Shown: in pieces, positions 35,202 through 42,836 of the stretch
How positions within the stretch are numbered: position 1 is the first letter of the stretch
Layout: every line of letters starts with the position of its first letter
From: Clostridium sp. D33t1_170424_F3
Lineage (GTDB): Bacteria > Bacillota > Clostridia > Oscillospirales > Acutalibacteraceae
NCBI RefSeq assembly: GCF_015667585.1
Contig: NZ_JADPEG010000011.1
Coordinates: 62,001 to 126,000 of the forward strand
Reading direction: 5' to 3'
DNA: 64,000 bases
Position numbers and translations under genes: made by a program
The notes under the pieces: generated by a model
The model's database searches: none
Seen by the model: the letters and a program-made list of their open reading frames with translations, nothing else
What the model was told of the DNA's origin: nothing

Positions 35202-36317
35202 TTGTTTGAGGACAAAACCTATGAAAATATTTTGGCAGAAACACTCGCGGCCGCGCCGCCCGGCGTTGACATCAGGCAAGGCAGCATATTTTATGACGCC
35301 GTTGCCGGGGCCTGCTTCAAGATAGCGAGCTATTATGCCGACCTACGGACAGCGTTTGACCTCGTGTTCATCGAGACGGCTGTTGGCGAGTACCTCGACC
35401 AAAAGGGCGCAGAATATGGCATTTACAGGAACCCGGCTACCTCTGCGTGGTATGGGCTTACCTACGAGGGAGCGGAACCGGCCGTCGGCGAGCGTTTTTT
35501 TGCCGAGGGCCTTTATTTTACCTTGCGGAATGTTGACGGACAGTTCCGGCTCGAAGCGGAGGACGTCGGGACCGGAACAAACATCATTGAGGCTGGCACC
35601 CCGGCCGTCCCGGTCAACAATATCGGCGGCCTCGCCGCCGCTGCTTTCGGCCCGCTCATCGAGCCGGGGGTAGACGTTGAGGGCGATGAGGACTACCGGC
35701 AGCGCATACGCGAGAAAATTGCCGGACCGGCCGAGAACGGCAACCGGCAGCATTACAAGACGTGGTGCGAGGAGGTCAGCGGCGTCGGCCGGGCCCGGAT
35801 TATTCCGCTCTTTGCGGGCGAAAACACCGTCATGGGCGTGCTGCTCGGCGGAGACGGCACCCCTGCGGCGGAACCGGTCGTGGAGCGCGTACAGGTTTAT
35901 ATTGACCCTATCACGCGCGGCGGAACCGTAGAATACGGAGGCAAAACAATCCCCATTGGGGACGGCCTCGGGAATGGGACGGCGAATATCGGCGCGCATT
36001 TTGCGGCCGCCGCAGCGGAGGCGCTTCACATCTCCGTTTCCTTTTCCGCCTTGATTGCAAGCACCTCCACGAAAGCGGAGGCCACAGCGCAGGCAACCGA
36101 GGCCATCACCGAATACCTCAAGGGGCTTGCGCTTGACACCCCGGACGATGTTCCGATAGTGGTACGCATTTCCGCTATCGGCGCACGGCTGGCGGCGTTG
36201 CCGTCCCTTTTGGACTACTCAAACCTCACGTTCAACGGGGCGGCCGAAAACATCGAGGTTCGGGAGACGCAGGTTGCCGTGCTGCGGGAGGTGACGCTCA
36301 ATGAGATTGTACGATAA
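35202..36317 (+). CDS. Baseplate J-like protein (XkdT-like)
   Basis: 371 aa. Baseplate_J features: PPGVDIRQGSIFYDA, FVETAVGEYLDQKGAEYG-like (F/LVFIETAVGEYLDQ here), GDEDYRQRIREKIAGPAENG and the C-terminal VAVLREVTL. Wedge component. TTG 35202 start with GGAGGTGATATGAA, one base after the previous stop. Confidence 0.9.
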   Translation: MFEDKTYENILAETLAAAPPGVDIRQGSIFYDAVAGACFKIASYYADLRTAFDLVFIETAVGEYLDQKGAEYGIYRNPATSAWYGLTYEGAEPAVGERFFAEGLYFTLRNVDGQFRLEAEDVGTGTNIIEAGTPAVPVNNIGGLAAAAFGPLIEPGVDVEGDEDYRQRIREKIAGPAENGNRQHYKTWCEEVSGVGRARIIPLFAGENTVMGVLLGGDGTPAAEPVVERVQVYIDPITRGGTVEYGGKTIPIGDGLGNGTANIGAHFAAAAAEALHISVSFSALIASTSTKAEATAQATEAITEYLKGLALDTPDDVPIVVRISAIGARLAALPSLLDYSNLTFNGAAENIEVRETQVAVLREVTLNEIVR

Positions 36318-37248
36318 CGCACCCAGCGGCAATTACGAGGAGCTCAAGACGTTTTACCCGGTATGGTATCGAGAAGTTTTGGAAATGGACGCGATTTGGC
36401 ACGCGCTCGGTCGAGAGCTTGACGGCGTGCAGGGCGACATTGTTACCGCCGTAAACAACTGCTTTGTCAATACGGCCGATGAGGCCACCATAGCGCGGCT
36501 TGAGGATTTCCTCTACATCACCTACGAGGGCAAACGAACCCTTGAGGAGCGCCGCGCGCTTGTCGCCTCGTTTTTTATCGGGAACGGGCACATTGGAGAG
36601 CAGGAAATCAAAGAGCTCATGCTCGCCTTTACCTCTGGCGACGTAACAGTGGACCTCGTTGGTGGGACCGTGGAAATATCGGTCACGAGAGAAATCTCCG
36701 ACCGCTTTAACCTTGCGGACAGTACGTTCGTAATTCTCAAGCGAATACCGGCGCACCTCAATGTGGCGTTCAACGACATATTGCTCCCTATCCGGTTCAG
36801 AAACAAAACCCGGCTCACATTCAGGAAGTTCGGCGTTGGCGTCAGCGCATTCAACGGCGGCAAGGCGGTCCCGATATTCCTTGATGGGCAGCGGACGCTC
36901 GACGGCTCTTGGACACTCGCGCAGATGTTCCGAGGGATTATCTTGCGCTCTGTTTCTTTTGAAACGTCTTTCGTGGCGCACAGGGCCGCCAGAGTGCCCT
37001 CTCTCGTACTTTCTCCTATGCCTATAAGGAATAACCCCTCAAACAGGCTCGAGGCGTTCTCGGCCCACACAGAGGCCCACAACGGCAACGGCCTATTTTA
37101 CCGTTCCGCCGCCTTTGAGGCGAGCTTTAGGCAGCCGCAGGGCATCACCGGCACAATAACGATGGACAGCATGTACCGGCTCGATGGAGCGGTCCTTTTG
37201 GACGGCTCCCGAAAGCTGAATGCAAAGATTGAAAAGGAGGATATTTGA
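36301..37248 (+). CDS. DUF2313/XkdU-like tail protein, extended
   Basis: 315 aa. N-terminal 200 residues match YmfQ/XkdU (DUF2313): LYDNAPSGNYEELKTF, DGVQGDIVTAVNNCFV, ERRALVASFFIG. The C-terminal 115 residues are extra and beta-rich, ending in MDSMYRLDGAVLLDGSRKLN, perhaps a fibre attachment. ATG overlaps the J-like gene by 17 bases. Confidence 0.82.
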   Translation: MRLYDNAPSGNYEELKTFYPVWYREVLEMDAIWHALGRELDGVQGDIVTAVNNCFVNTADEATIARLEDFLYITYEGKRTLEERRALVASFFIGNGHIGEQEIKELMLAFTSGDVTVDLVGGTVEISVTREISDRFNLADSTFVILKRIPAHLNVAFNDILLPIRFRNKTRLTFRKFGVGVSAFNGGKAVPIFLDGQRTLDGSWTLAQMFRGIILRSVSFETSFVAHRAARVPSLVLSPMPIRNNPSNRLEAFSAHTEAHNGNGLFYRSAAFEASFRQPQGITGTITMDSMYRLDGAVLLDGSRKLNAKIEKEDI

Positions 37249-37250
37249 CA

Positions 37251-37637
37251 ATGGCTGAAACCAGCGTAATCACCAACAAACGGCGAGAGAACCTCGCCAA
37301 AATCACCAGCGGAGCCATCAGCACCATACCCAAAATTACGCACATTTCGTTCGGCGACGGCGGCGTGGACGGCTCCGGGAACCCCACTTCTCCCCTTGAG
37401 ACGCAGACCGCGCTCAACAACGAAATCGCGCGCTATCCCATCGACGGAGTAACATACCCCGTCGCTACTACGGCGCGCTACACCGTCACCATTCCAAAGG
37501 CGGACCTCCCCGGCAGGATTATCAACGAGGCCGCGCTCGTGGACGAGGCCGGGGAGCTTTGCGCCATCAAGAACATGTATAACAAGCAAAAAGATGATGG
37601 CGTCAGCTTTGAGTTCACGTTTGACGACGAGTTTTAA
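37251..37637 (+). CDS. Tail-collar/fibre N-terminal-like protein
   Basis: 128 aa. TNKRRENLAKITSGAI, ITHISFGDGGV and GRIINEAALVDEAGEL match the phage tail-collar fibre N-terminal region, usually fused to a long fibre; here it is a short stand-alone adaptor. ATG 37251 follows AAGGAGG. Confidence 0.75.
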   Translation: MAETSVITNKRRENLAKITSGAISTIPKITHISFGDGGVDGSGNPTSPLETQTALNNEIARYPIDGVTYPVATTARYTVTIPKADLPGRIINEAALVDEAGELCAIKNMYNKQKDDGVSFEFTFDDEF

Positions 37638-37651
37638 GGGAGGGATATGAT

Positions 37652-38479
37652 ATGGCAGACCCGATTTATGTAATCCCTGAAAACCCGTCCTATGACCCGA
37701 ATATCCGAGCGTTGCAGGACGGCGACCCGGCGCGCGCAAGCACTGTGTTCAACCCCGTACTCGGGAAGATAATTGAGAACACGCACGCGGTAAAGCTCGC
37801 CGGAGACGCCAACGCCTCGCGCATTGAGGAGGTTGCGGAGCAGGCCGGGCAAGCGGGCAGCGCGGATAACATAACGCTCCCCGGCGGGCAGACCGTCTCG
37901 GAGGCCATCGGCGGCCTTGAGGAAAGCAAGGCCGGGCTCGATAGCCCGGCGCTCACAGGCACGCCTACGGCCCCGACAGCGGCCAAGAACGCAAACAGCA
38001 CGCAAGTAGCTACCACGGCTTTTGTGAAAAGTCAGGGGTATTCTACGACCGACAGCCCCACATTCACCGGCAGCCCGAAAGCGCCGACACCGGCGACGGG
38101 CTCGAATGATACCCGCATTGCCACGACGGCGTTCGTCAAGGCGCAGGGCTACGCCACCGCAGAGCAGCTCAACGCGGCGCTCGAGGAGCTTTCTACGAAC
38201 GGCTCCGCCTACAAGCTCGTTGCGGCCGCAGCGTCTTGGCAAAAAGGCGCGGTGAACGCGCAGAACCAATATTGGTATGAGCTCGCGGTTGCAAACGCGG
38301 AAATCGCGGCGGGCGACGTCGTGCTCGTATTCCCCGGAGACACAGCGGCCGAGGCGCTGTTCGGAACCAATATCCGCAGCCTGCCCGAAACCTACGCGGG
38401 CGGGTTCAAGCTGCTTGCCAATACCCAGCCGACGAGCAGCCTCACCATCTACTACACCATCAGCAAACAGGAGGGATAA
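37652..38479 (+). CDS. Tail fibre protein with repeats
   Basis: 275 aa. N-terminal adaptor, then two copies of a fibre repeat: LTGTPTAPTAAKNANST with QVATTAFVK, and FTGSPKAPTPATGSNDT with RIATTAFVK (res about 105-170). These repeats are common in phage side fibres. C-terminal beta domain. Directly upstream of the DGR target, so it may be the shaft that carries it. Confidence 0.8.
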   Translation: MADPIYVIPENPSYDPNIRALQDGDPARASTVFNPVLGKIIENTHAVKLAGDANASRIEEVAEQAGQAGSADNITLPGGQTVSEAIGGLEESKAGLDSPALTGTPTAPTAAKNANSTQVATTAFVKSQGYSTTDSPTFTGSPKAPTPATGSNDTRIATTAFVKAQGYATAEQLNAALEELSTNGSAYKLVAAAASWQKGAVNAQNQYWYELAVANAEIAAGDVVLVFPGDTAAEALFGTNIRSLPETYAGGFKLLANTQPTSSLTIYYTISKQEG

Positions 38480-38482
38480 CAC

Positions 38483-39640
38483 ATGCCGGGATATGTTTTG
38501 GGAGCGCGGGCAGACCTCGCTCCACTCGTTACTGCGAGAAAGTTTGGCGTCAGGTGGTATAAAAACCAAAGTACGACCACGCTCACGCGGCTCCACGACG
38601 CCGTTGGAAAGACGTTCAAGGCGAGCGTCGGCAGCACCACGGCGGGGAGCTCCGGGTTCGATAACGAACCTATCTACAAGGACATCAAGCTCTGCAACGT
38701 CGTGAACGGCAAGGTCACGGCCTATTACGGAGAGCCCGGATTTAGCCGCACGCCCTCGAGCGGAGACGTCATGGTAGAAATCCCTCGTTATTACTACAAA
38801 ATCGAGGAGACTTCCACCTACCGCGATTTTATCATCAGCGACCAGCCGCTCGACGGGTTCCTCTTCTCCCCGCGCCACGCGCCGCACAGCGGGAACGCGA
38901 ATGGCTACGAGAAAATCTATGTCAGTGCCTATACCTTGAACAGCAGCTACCGCTCCGTTTCGGGCAATTCTTCTGTTGTTAGCATTACGAGAGCTACGGC
39001 CCGTACCGGTTGTAAAGGCAGGGGCAACGGCTACTATCTCTATGACTTTGCGACCTACTGGACCATTGCGCTGCTCTACCTCATTGAGGTTGCGGATTGG
39101 AACAGTCAAAACGTCATTGGAGAGGGCTATACCGACAGCAGCAACAGCGCGCAAATCAACACCGGAGGCGCGGACGGCGTTTCCGGGCATACCGGACGGG
39201 CGAGCGGAAACGCGACCAATGCAAAGAACGCGGTCAAATATCGTCACATGGAGAACCTTTGGGGAAATATTTGGAGTTGGTGCGACGGCGCAAACTTCAA
39301 CGACGCCCTCTGCTATGTCTGCACGAACCCGGCGCAGTATGCGGACGACACCGCGACCAACTACACAAAGCTCTCTTATAGCAAGGCAACGGCAGATGGC
39401 TACCAAAAGGCCCTTGGGTTCGACCCGAATGTTCCTTGGGCGCAGATTTGCACGGACGCCACAGGGGCCGACGGAACGTACATCAGCGACTACTACTATC
39501 GGAGCACCGGTTGGCGCGTCTTGCCACTCGGCGGGTCTTGGCACTACACTCGGAGCGCCGGGCTGTTCTACTTGGACTCGGGCCGCACGTCGTCGAGCAC
39601 GAGCACGTACGTCGGCTGCCGCCTCCTTGTATTACCCTAA
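38483..39640 (+). CDS. DGR-diversified receptor-binding protein with C-type-lectin-like fold
   Basis: 385 aa. The C-terminal half is the formylglycine/C-lectin type fold of DGR targets: YRHMENLWGNIWSWCDGANF, then the variable segment GWRVLPLGGSWHYTRSAGLF ending GCRLLVLP at the stop. Bases 39511-39630 are the VR; residues differing from the TR-encoded sequence are those expected at the ligand-binding face. It should bind the host surface and change receptor specificity. ATG 38483 follows GGAGGG. Confidence 0.92.
   Translation: MPGYVLGARADLAPLVTARKFGVRWYKNQSTTTLTRLHDAVGKTFKASVGSTTAGSSGFDNEPIYKDIKLCNVVNGKVTAYYGEPGFSRTPSSGDVMVEIPRYYYKIEETSTYRDFIISDQPLDGFLFSPRHAPHSGNANGYEKIYVSAYTLNSSYRSVSGNSSVVSITRATARTGCKGRGNGYYLYDFATYWTIALLYLIEVADWNSQNVIGEGYTDSSNSAQINTGGADGVSGHTGRASGNATNAKNAVKYRHMENLWGNIWSWCDGANFNDALCYVCTNPAQYADDTATNYTKLSYSKATADGYQKALGFDPNVPWAQICTDATGADGTYISDYYYRSTGWRVLPLGGSWHYTRSAGLFYLDSGRTSSSTSTYVGCRLLVLP
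39511..39630 (+). repeat. DGR variable repeat VR1
   Basis: Gap-free alignment to TR 39931-40050. In the first 110 columns there are 15 mismatches, all where TR has A; TR has 28 A there. The only other differences are two C/T changes at columns 115-116 (gcctcc versus gccttt). Ends 7 bases before the target stop. Confidence 0.97.
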
Positions 39641-39649
39641 CACGGGGGA

Positions 39650-39670
39650 CCGGGGGCGAGCAGCCCTCGG
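39650..39670 (+). other. Hairpin just after the VR (DGR target-recognition candidate)
   Basis: CCGGGGGC / GCCCTCGG, 8 bp with one G-T, 5-base loop GAGCA, 20 bases after the VR end. Bordetella-type DGRs need a comparable hairpin/cruciform after the VR for efficient homing. Confidence 0.55.
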
Positions 39671-39759
39671 CGCACACTCTATCGAAAGGACTTTTCCACA
39701 AGGATAAATGAAAATAGGAACGGGAAAGGCCGTGAAAGGCGGCCGGCGCTCTCTTTCCG

Positions 39760-39879
39760 TTGGCGCGTCCTGCGCCTCGGCGGGGGTTGGGGCGACGTTC
39801 GGAGCGCCGGGCTGTTGTTCTTGCGCTCGGGCTGCGCGTCGGTTTTCGCAGGCTCCGGCGTCGGCTGCCGCCTCCTTTT
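39760..39879 (+). repeat. Second, orphan VR-like copy (VR2)
   Basis: Aligns without gaps to TR 39931-40050. In 110 columns 34 differ, 26 of them at TR adenines; 26 of the 28 TR adenines are changed. Its 3' end reads GTCGGCTGCCGCCTCCTT, as VR1, not as TR. It lies in a frame open from the target stop to 40090 but with no normal start and no lectin domain before it. Confidence 0.85.
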
Positions 39880-39930
39880 TCTGTTTCTCTCGGGACTGGC
39901 CGTGCGGTGGGGTCGGTGTTGCTCGTGGCG

Positions 39931-40050
39931 TTGGCGCGTCTTGCAACTCGGCGGGAATTGGAACAACACTCGGAACGCCGGGCTGTTCTACTTGAACTCG
40001 AACAACACGTCGTCGAACACGAACACGAACATCGGCTGCCGCCTTTTTGT
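39931..40050 (+). repeat. DGR template repeat TR
   Basis: Adenine-rich coding-like copy of the VR, exactly 420 bases downstream of it. AAC codons (Asn) occupy the variable positions: GNWNNTRNAGLF, LNSNNTSSNTNTN. AAC is the usual TR codon because A mutagenesis gives many residues without stops. Transcribed RNA is the template for mutagenic cDNA. Confidence 0.95.
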
Positions 40051-40098
40051 TTGCAAATTGAGAGAAATATTGCACGGTCTTTCGGCCTGAACAAGGCT

Positions 40099-40119
40099 TG
40101 CGGCGGTTACACCGCCGCA
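40099..40119 (+). other. Hairpin between TR and reverse transcriptase gene
   Basis: TGCGGCGG / CCGCCGCA, perfect 8-bp stem, loop TTACA. The TR-RT spacer RNA has a structured role in priming in characterised DGRs, so this may be part of that RNA. The rest of 40091-40210 shows no gene. Confidence 0.5.
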
Positions 40120-40210
40120 CCATACCGCTCGGTAAAAATATTGCTATTAGGGCGGGGTTTAGTAGGCTTGCGAGAGCTCGAAATACCCCGAAGCAAACAA
40201 GGACGGTTTT

Positions 40211-41278
40211 ATGAAGCGTATAGGTTATATCTACGAAAAGATGTGCTCCCCGGAGCTAATCCGAGAGGCCATTTTCAAAGCCGCAAGAGGAAAGCGAAAG
40301 CGGCATGATGTAAAGCGCGTCCTTGCAGACGTTGATAAACACGTCGCAATCATACAGGAATTGCTTGAAAAGCAGGAGTTTGAGCCTGCCCCGTATTTTG
40401 TTAGCGAGAGATACGACCCGCACAACAAGAAAACCCGCATTATACAACGCCCGAAGTTTTTCCCGGACCAAGTAATCCACTGGATTGTTGTTCTCTCCAT
40501 TCAGCCGACGCTCATGCGCGGAATGTACCATTGGAGCTGCGGGAGTATACCGGGGAGAGGGAGCGGTCACGGGCAGAAAGCCGTTCGGCGCTGGCTGAAA
40601 AACGACCGTAAAAATACAAAATATTGCCTCAAGCTGGACATCAGGCATTTCTACGACACCATTCCGCACGACCTCCTAAAAAAGGCGCTACGGCGGAAAA
40701 TCAAGGACGAGCGAGCCCTTTGGCTCATTGGAGAAATCATCGACAGCACGCCGGTCGGCGTCCCCATCGGGAATTACACCTCGCAATGGCTCGCCAATTT
40801 TTATCTCGAAACCCTCGACCACTACATCAAGGAGCGGCTCGGGGCCAAATACTACGTCCGATATATCGACGATATTGTTATTTTCGGGCGGAATAAGAAG
40901 CAGCTCCACGCGCTACGCAAGAAGCTGTTTGCGTTCATTGAGGAGGAGCTTGGGCTCGAGGTAAAGGGAAATTGGCAGGTGTTCCCGGTTGACGCGCGCG
41001 GCGTGGACTTTTTAGGCTATGTTTTCAGGCACGACTACATCAAAATGCGCGACCGCAATTTTCTCGCCCTTACGAGACAATGCCGCCGCGTGAAAAAGAA
41101 GCTCCACCGGGGAGACGAAATCCCCTACCGCATGGCTGCCGGGCTGATAAGCCGGGCCGGGCAGCTCAAGCATTGCAATTCGCAGCACATCAAGCACAGA
41201 TACTACGACGGCATAAAAGAAAAACGCCTAAAGGAGGTAATCCGCATTGAAAGTAAAAGGCAGTTACGCGCCGCCTAA
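40211..41278 (+). CDS. DGR reverse transcriptase
   Basis: 355 aa. Motif A LDIRHFYDTI (142-151), the DGR-typical motif 4 PIGNYTSQWLANFYLE (185-200) in place of the retroviral LPQG form, and catalytic YIDD (218-221). A short thumb domain follows. Copies the TR RNA into cDNA with errors at adenines. AAGGA precedes ATG 40211. No maturase or endonuclease domain, so not a group II intron. Confidence 0.96.
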   Translation: MKRIGYIYEKMCSPELIREAIFKAARGKRKRHDVKRVLADVDKHVAIIQELLEKQEFEPAPYFVSERYDPHNKKTRIIQRPKFFPDQVIHWIVVLSIQPTLMRGMYHWSCGSIPGRGSGHGQKAVRRWLKNDRKNTKYCLKLDIRHFYDTIPHDLLKKALRRKIKDERALWLIGEIIDSTPVGVPIGNYTSQWLANFYLETLDHYIKERLGAKYYVRYIDDIVIFGRNKKQLHALRKKLFAFIEEELGLEVKGNWQVFPVDARGVDFLGYVFRHDYIKMRDRNFLALTRQCRRVKKKLHRGDEIPYRMAAGLISRAGQLKHCNSQHIKHRYYDGIKEKRLKEVIRIESKRQLRAA

Positions 41279-41756
41279 CCTCGAGTTTGAGGTCATTGAC
41301 GACGGCAGGACCGCACTCATCAGGTTCTACGAGAATGTGGAGCCCTATGAGGAGCCGGAGACAGAGACAACACCGGCGACGAGCGGCTACACGTTCGACC
41401 GGTACACCATCACCCGACCGTATTCCGACGAGCTCCGGGCGGATATTGAGACTAACGCCGCGCTATGGCTGGACTTTGTGAAACAGCAGGAGCACGAGAG
41501 GCTCGCGGCCGAGGTTCGCGCATATAGAAATGCGTTGCTCGAGGAAATCGACTGGACGCAGGCCCTCGACGCGCCCGTGAGCGCCGCCAGCAGAGAGGCC
41601 CTACGCCTTTACCGGCAGGAGCTCCGCGACATCACCGAGCGCCCGGACTTCCCCTATATCACGACATGGCCGGAACGCCCGGTTATTACCAAAGACGCGC
41701 CGGACCCGGTTGACGAGGCGTTCGACGTTTTGACGGGAGGTGAGAATAATGCGTAA
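41247..41756 (+). CDS. Tail fibre assembly chaperone-like protein
   Basis: 169 aa. Acidic helical protein: EEIDWTQALDAPVSAASREA, then LRLYRQELRDITERPDFP and TTWPERP resemble tail-fibre assembly/XkdW-type proteins. TTG 41247 follows AAAGGAGGT and overlaps the RT end by 32 bases. It is not a recognisable Avd, though position after RT and small size invite a check. Confidence 0.6.
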   Translation: MKVKGSYAPPNLEFEVIDDGRTALIRFYENVEPYEEPETETTPATSGYTFDRYTITRPYSDELRADIETNAALWLDFVKQQEHERLAAEVRAYRNALLEEIDWTQALDAPVSAASREALRLYRQELRDITERPDFPYITTWPERPVITKDAPDPVDEAFDVLTGGENNA

Positions 41757-42177
41757 AGAGAGGGCCAGACAGAACCGCAAATTGCAGATGATTAAAGCGG
41801 CGGAGCTCCCGGACGCGCAGGCGGCACAGGTCCCAACCTTATACCCCGACTGGCGCGCCGGTGAAGTTGTTAAACCCGGCGACCGGCGCTATTACCCGCC
41901 CACCGACAAACTCTACAAGGTGCGCGACGGGCAGGGCCACACGACACAAGCGGACTGGACCCCGGACGTCACCCCGACCATGTGGGAGGTTATTGACGTG
42001 GAGCACGCTGGAACGCTCGACGACCCCATTCCGGCGGCCGCCAACATGGAGTATTTCAAGGACAAATACTATGTTGAGGCGGGAACCGTATACCGCTGCA
42101 CCCGCGATACGCAGCAGCCCGTCTCGCAGCTCCCGAGCGAGCTCGTCGGGGTTTACTTTGAGGCGGTGCAGCCATAA
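41749..42177 (+). CDS. Carbohydrate-binding (chitin-binding-like) tail protein
   Basis: 142 aa. VPTLYPDWRAGEVVKPGDRR and YKVRDGQGHTTQADWTP plus TMWEVI look like a ChtBD3-type carbohydrate-binding module, repeated partly later (YYVEAGTVYRCTRDT). Likely helps surface attachment. ATG 41749 overlaps the previous gene; GGGAGGTGA upstream. Confidence 0.65.
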   Translation: MRKERARQNRKLQMIKAAELPDAQAAQVPTLYPDWRAGEVVKPGDRRYYPPTDKLYKVRDGQGHTTQADWTPDVTPTMWEVIDVEHAGTLDDPIPAAANMEYFKDKYYVEAGTVYRCTRDTQQPVSQLPSELVGVYFEAVQP

Positions 42178-42464
42178 TGGACGCCGCAGAGCTCTACGCG
42201 GAATTATATGACTACGACACGCTTGAGGCCGCCTTTGAGGCGGCCTCTCTCTATTTGGAGGGCCCGCCGGAGGACAGCGAGCCGTGGCTCATAAATCTGC
42301 AAAACCACCTTATCTGGCGGAGTTACGAACCCGGTAAAGACCCGGACATGGACCGCGTCGTCCTGTCTGGCGTCAGCATTTTACTCAAGCGCCACAGCCT
42401 CACAGGCTGCGACGTTACGAGCCCGGAGCTCCGCCGGATTATTGACGACCTGACGCAGAATTGA
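42177..42464 (+). CDS. Hypothetical phage protein
   Basis: 95 aa, acidic N-terminus (AAELYAELYDYDTLEAAFEA), unrecognised. Overlaps the previous stop by one base. Confidence 0.5.
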   Translation: MDAAELYAELYDYDTLEAAFEAASLYLEGPPEDSEPWLINLQNHLIWRSYEPGKDPDMDRVVLSGVSILLKRHSLTGCDVTSPELRRIIDDLTQN

Positions 42465-42474
42465 GGTGATAGTT

Positions 42475-42822
42475 TTGGACTGGATTGCAGGTATTTTGGC
42501 CGTCGCGGCAGCCCTCGGCATTCCTACGGCGGCCACCGGTTTTTTAATCAGGCGTTTCGAGAAACGGCTCGACACCCGCGAAGTTGCGAAGCGCAAAGAG
42601 GAGGAGGCCGTCGAGGAGGCCCGGAAGAAAAGCATGGTGCTCGTTGTCAAGGGCGTCGGGGCGGCTATTGCCCTCGGCGAGGCGACGGCCAGAGCAGTAC
42701 AGCGCATTCCCGACGCGCATTGCAACGGCGACATGGAGGCCGCGCTCAACTACGCGCAGAGCGTGAAGCATGAGCAAAAGGACTTTCTCACGGAGCAGGC
42801 CTCCGAGAGCCTTTTCAACTGA
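42475..42822 (+). CDS. Small one-pass membrane protein, lysis region
   Basis: 115 aa. An N-terminal hydrophobic helix (WIAGILAVAAALGIPTAATG) followed by a charged coiled coil; a second weak hydrophobic stretch near 60-75. TTG 42475 has GAGGTGAT at the right distance. Just before the endolysin, so an accessory holin/spanin-like function is possible, though the LLH holin lies after the endolysin. Confidence 0.55.
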   Translation: MDWIAGILAVAAALGIPTAATGFLIRRFEKRLDTREVAKRKEEEAVEEARKKSMVLVVKGVGAAIALGEATARAVQRIPDAHCNGDMEAALNYAQSVKHEQKDFLTEQASESLFN

Positions 42823-42836
42823 ACGGAGGCGAGATT

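Noticed and set aside
37634-39544. 636-aa open frame on the minus strand over fibre and DGR target genes
   Set aside because: Antisense to clearly identified tail genes; Arg-rich shadow of high-GC coding sequence, no ribosome site or family.
39708-39995. 95-aa plus-strand frame with ATG across VR2 and TR
   Set aside because: Reads VR2 and TR out of the frame used by the target; Gly/Ala/Cys/Arg-rich nonsense composition.
40211-41278. Reverse transcriptase as a retron or group II intron
   Set aside because: TR/VR pair, IGNxTSQ motif and lectin-like target identify a DGR; no maturase domain, no msr/msd structure recognised.
41247-41756. Avd gene of the DGR
   Set aside because: Sequence resembles tail-fibre assembly proteins and lacks the basic four-helix character of Avd; kept only as a point to test.
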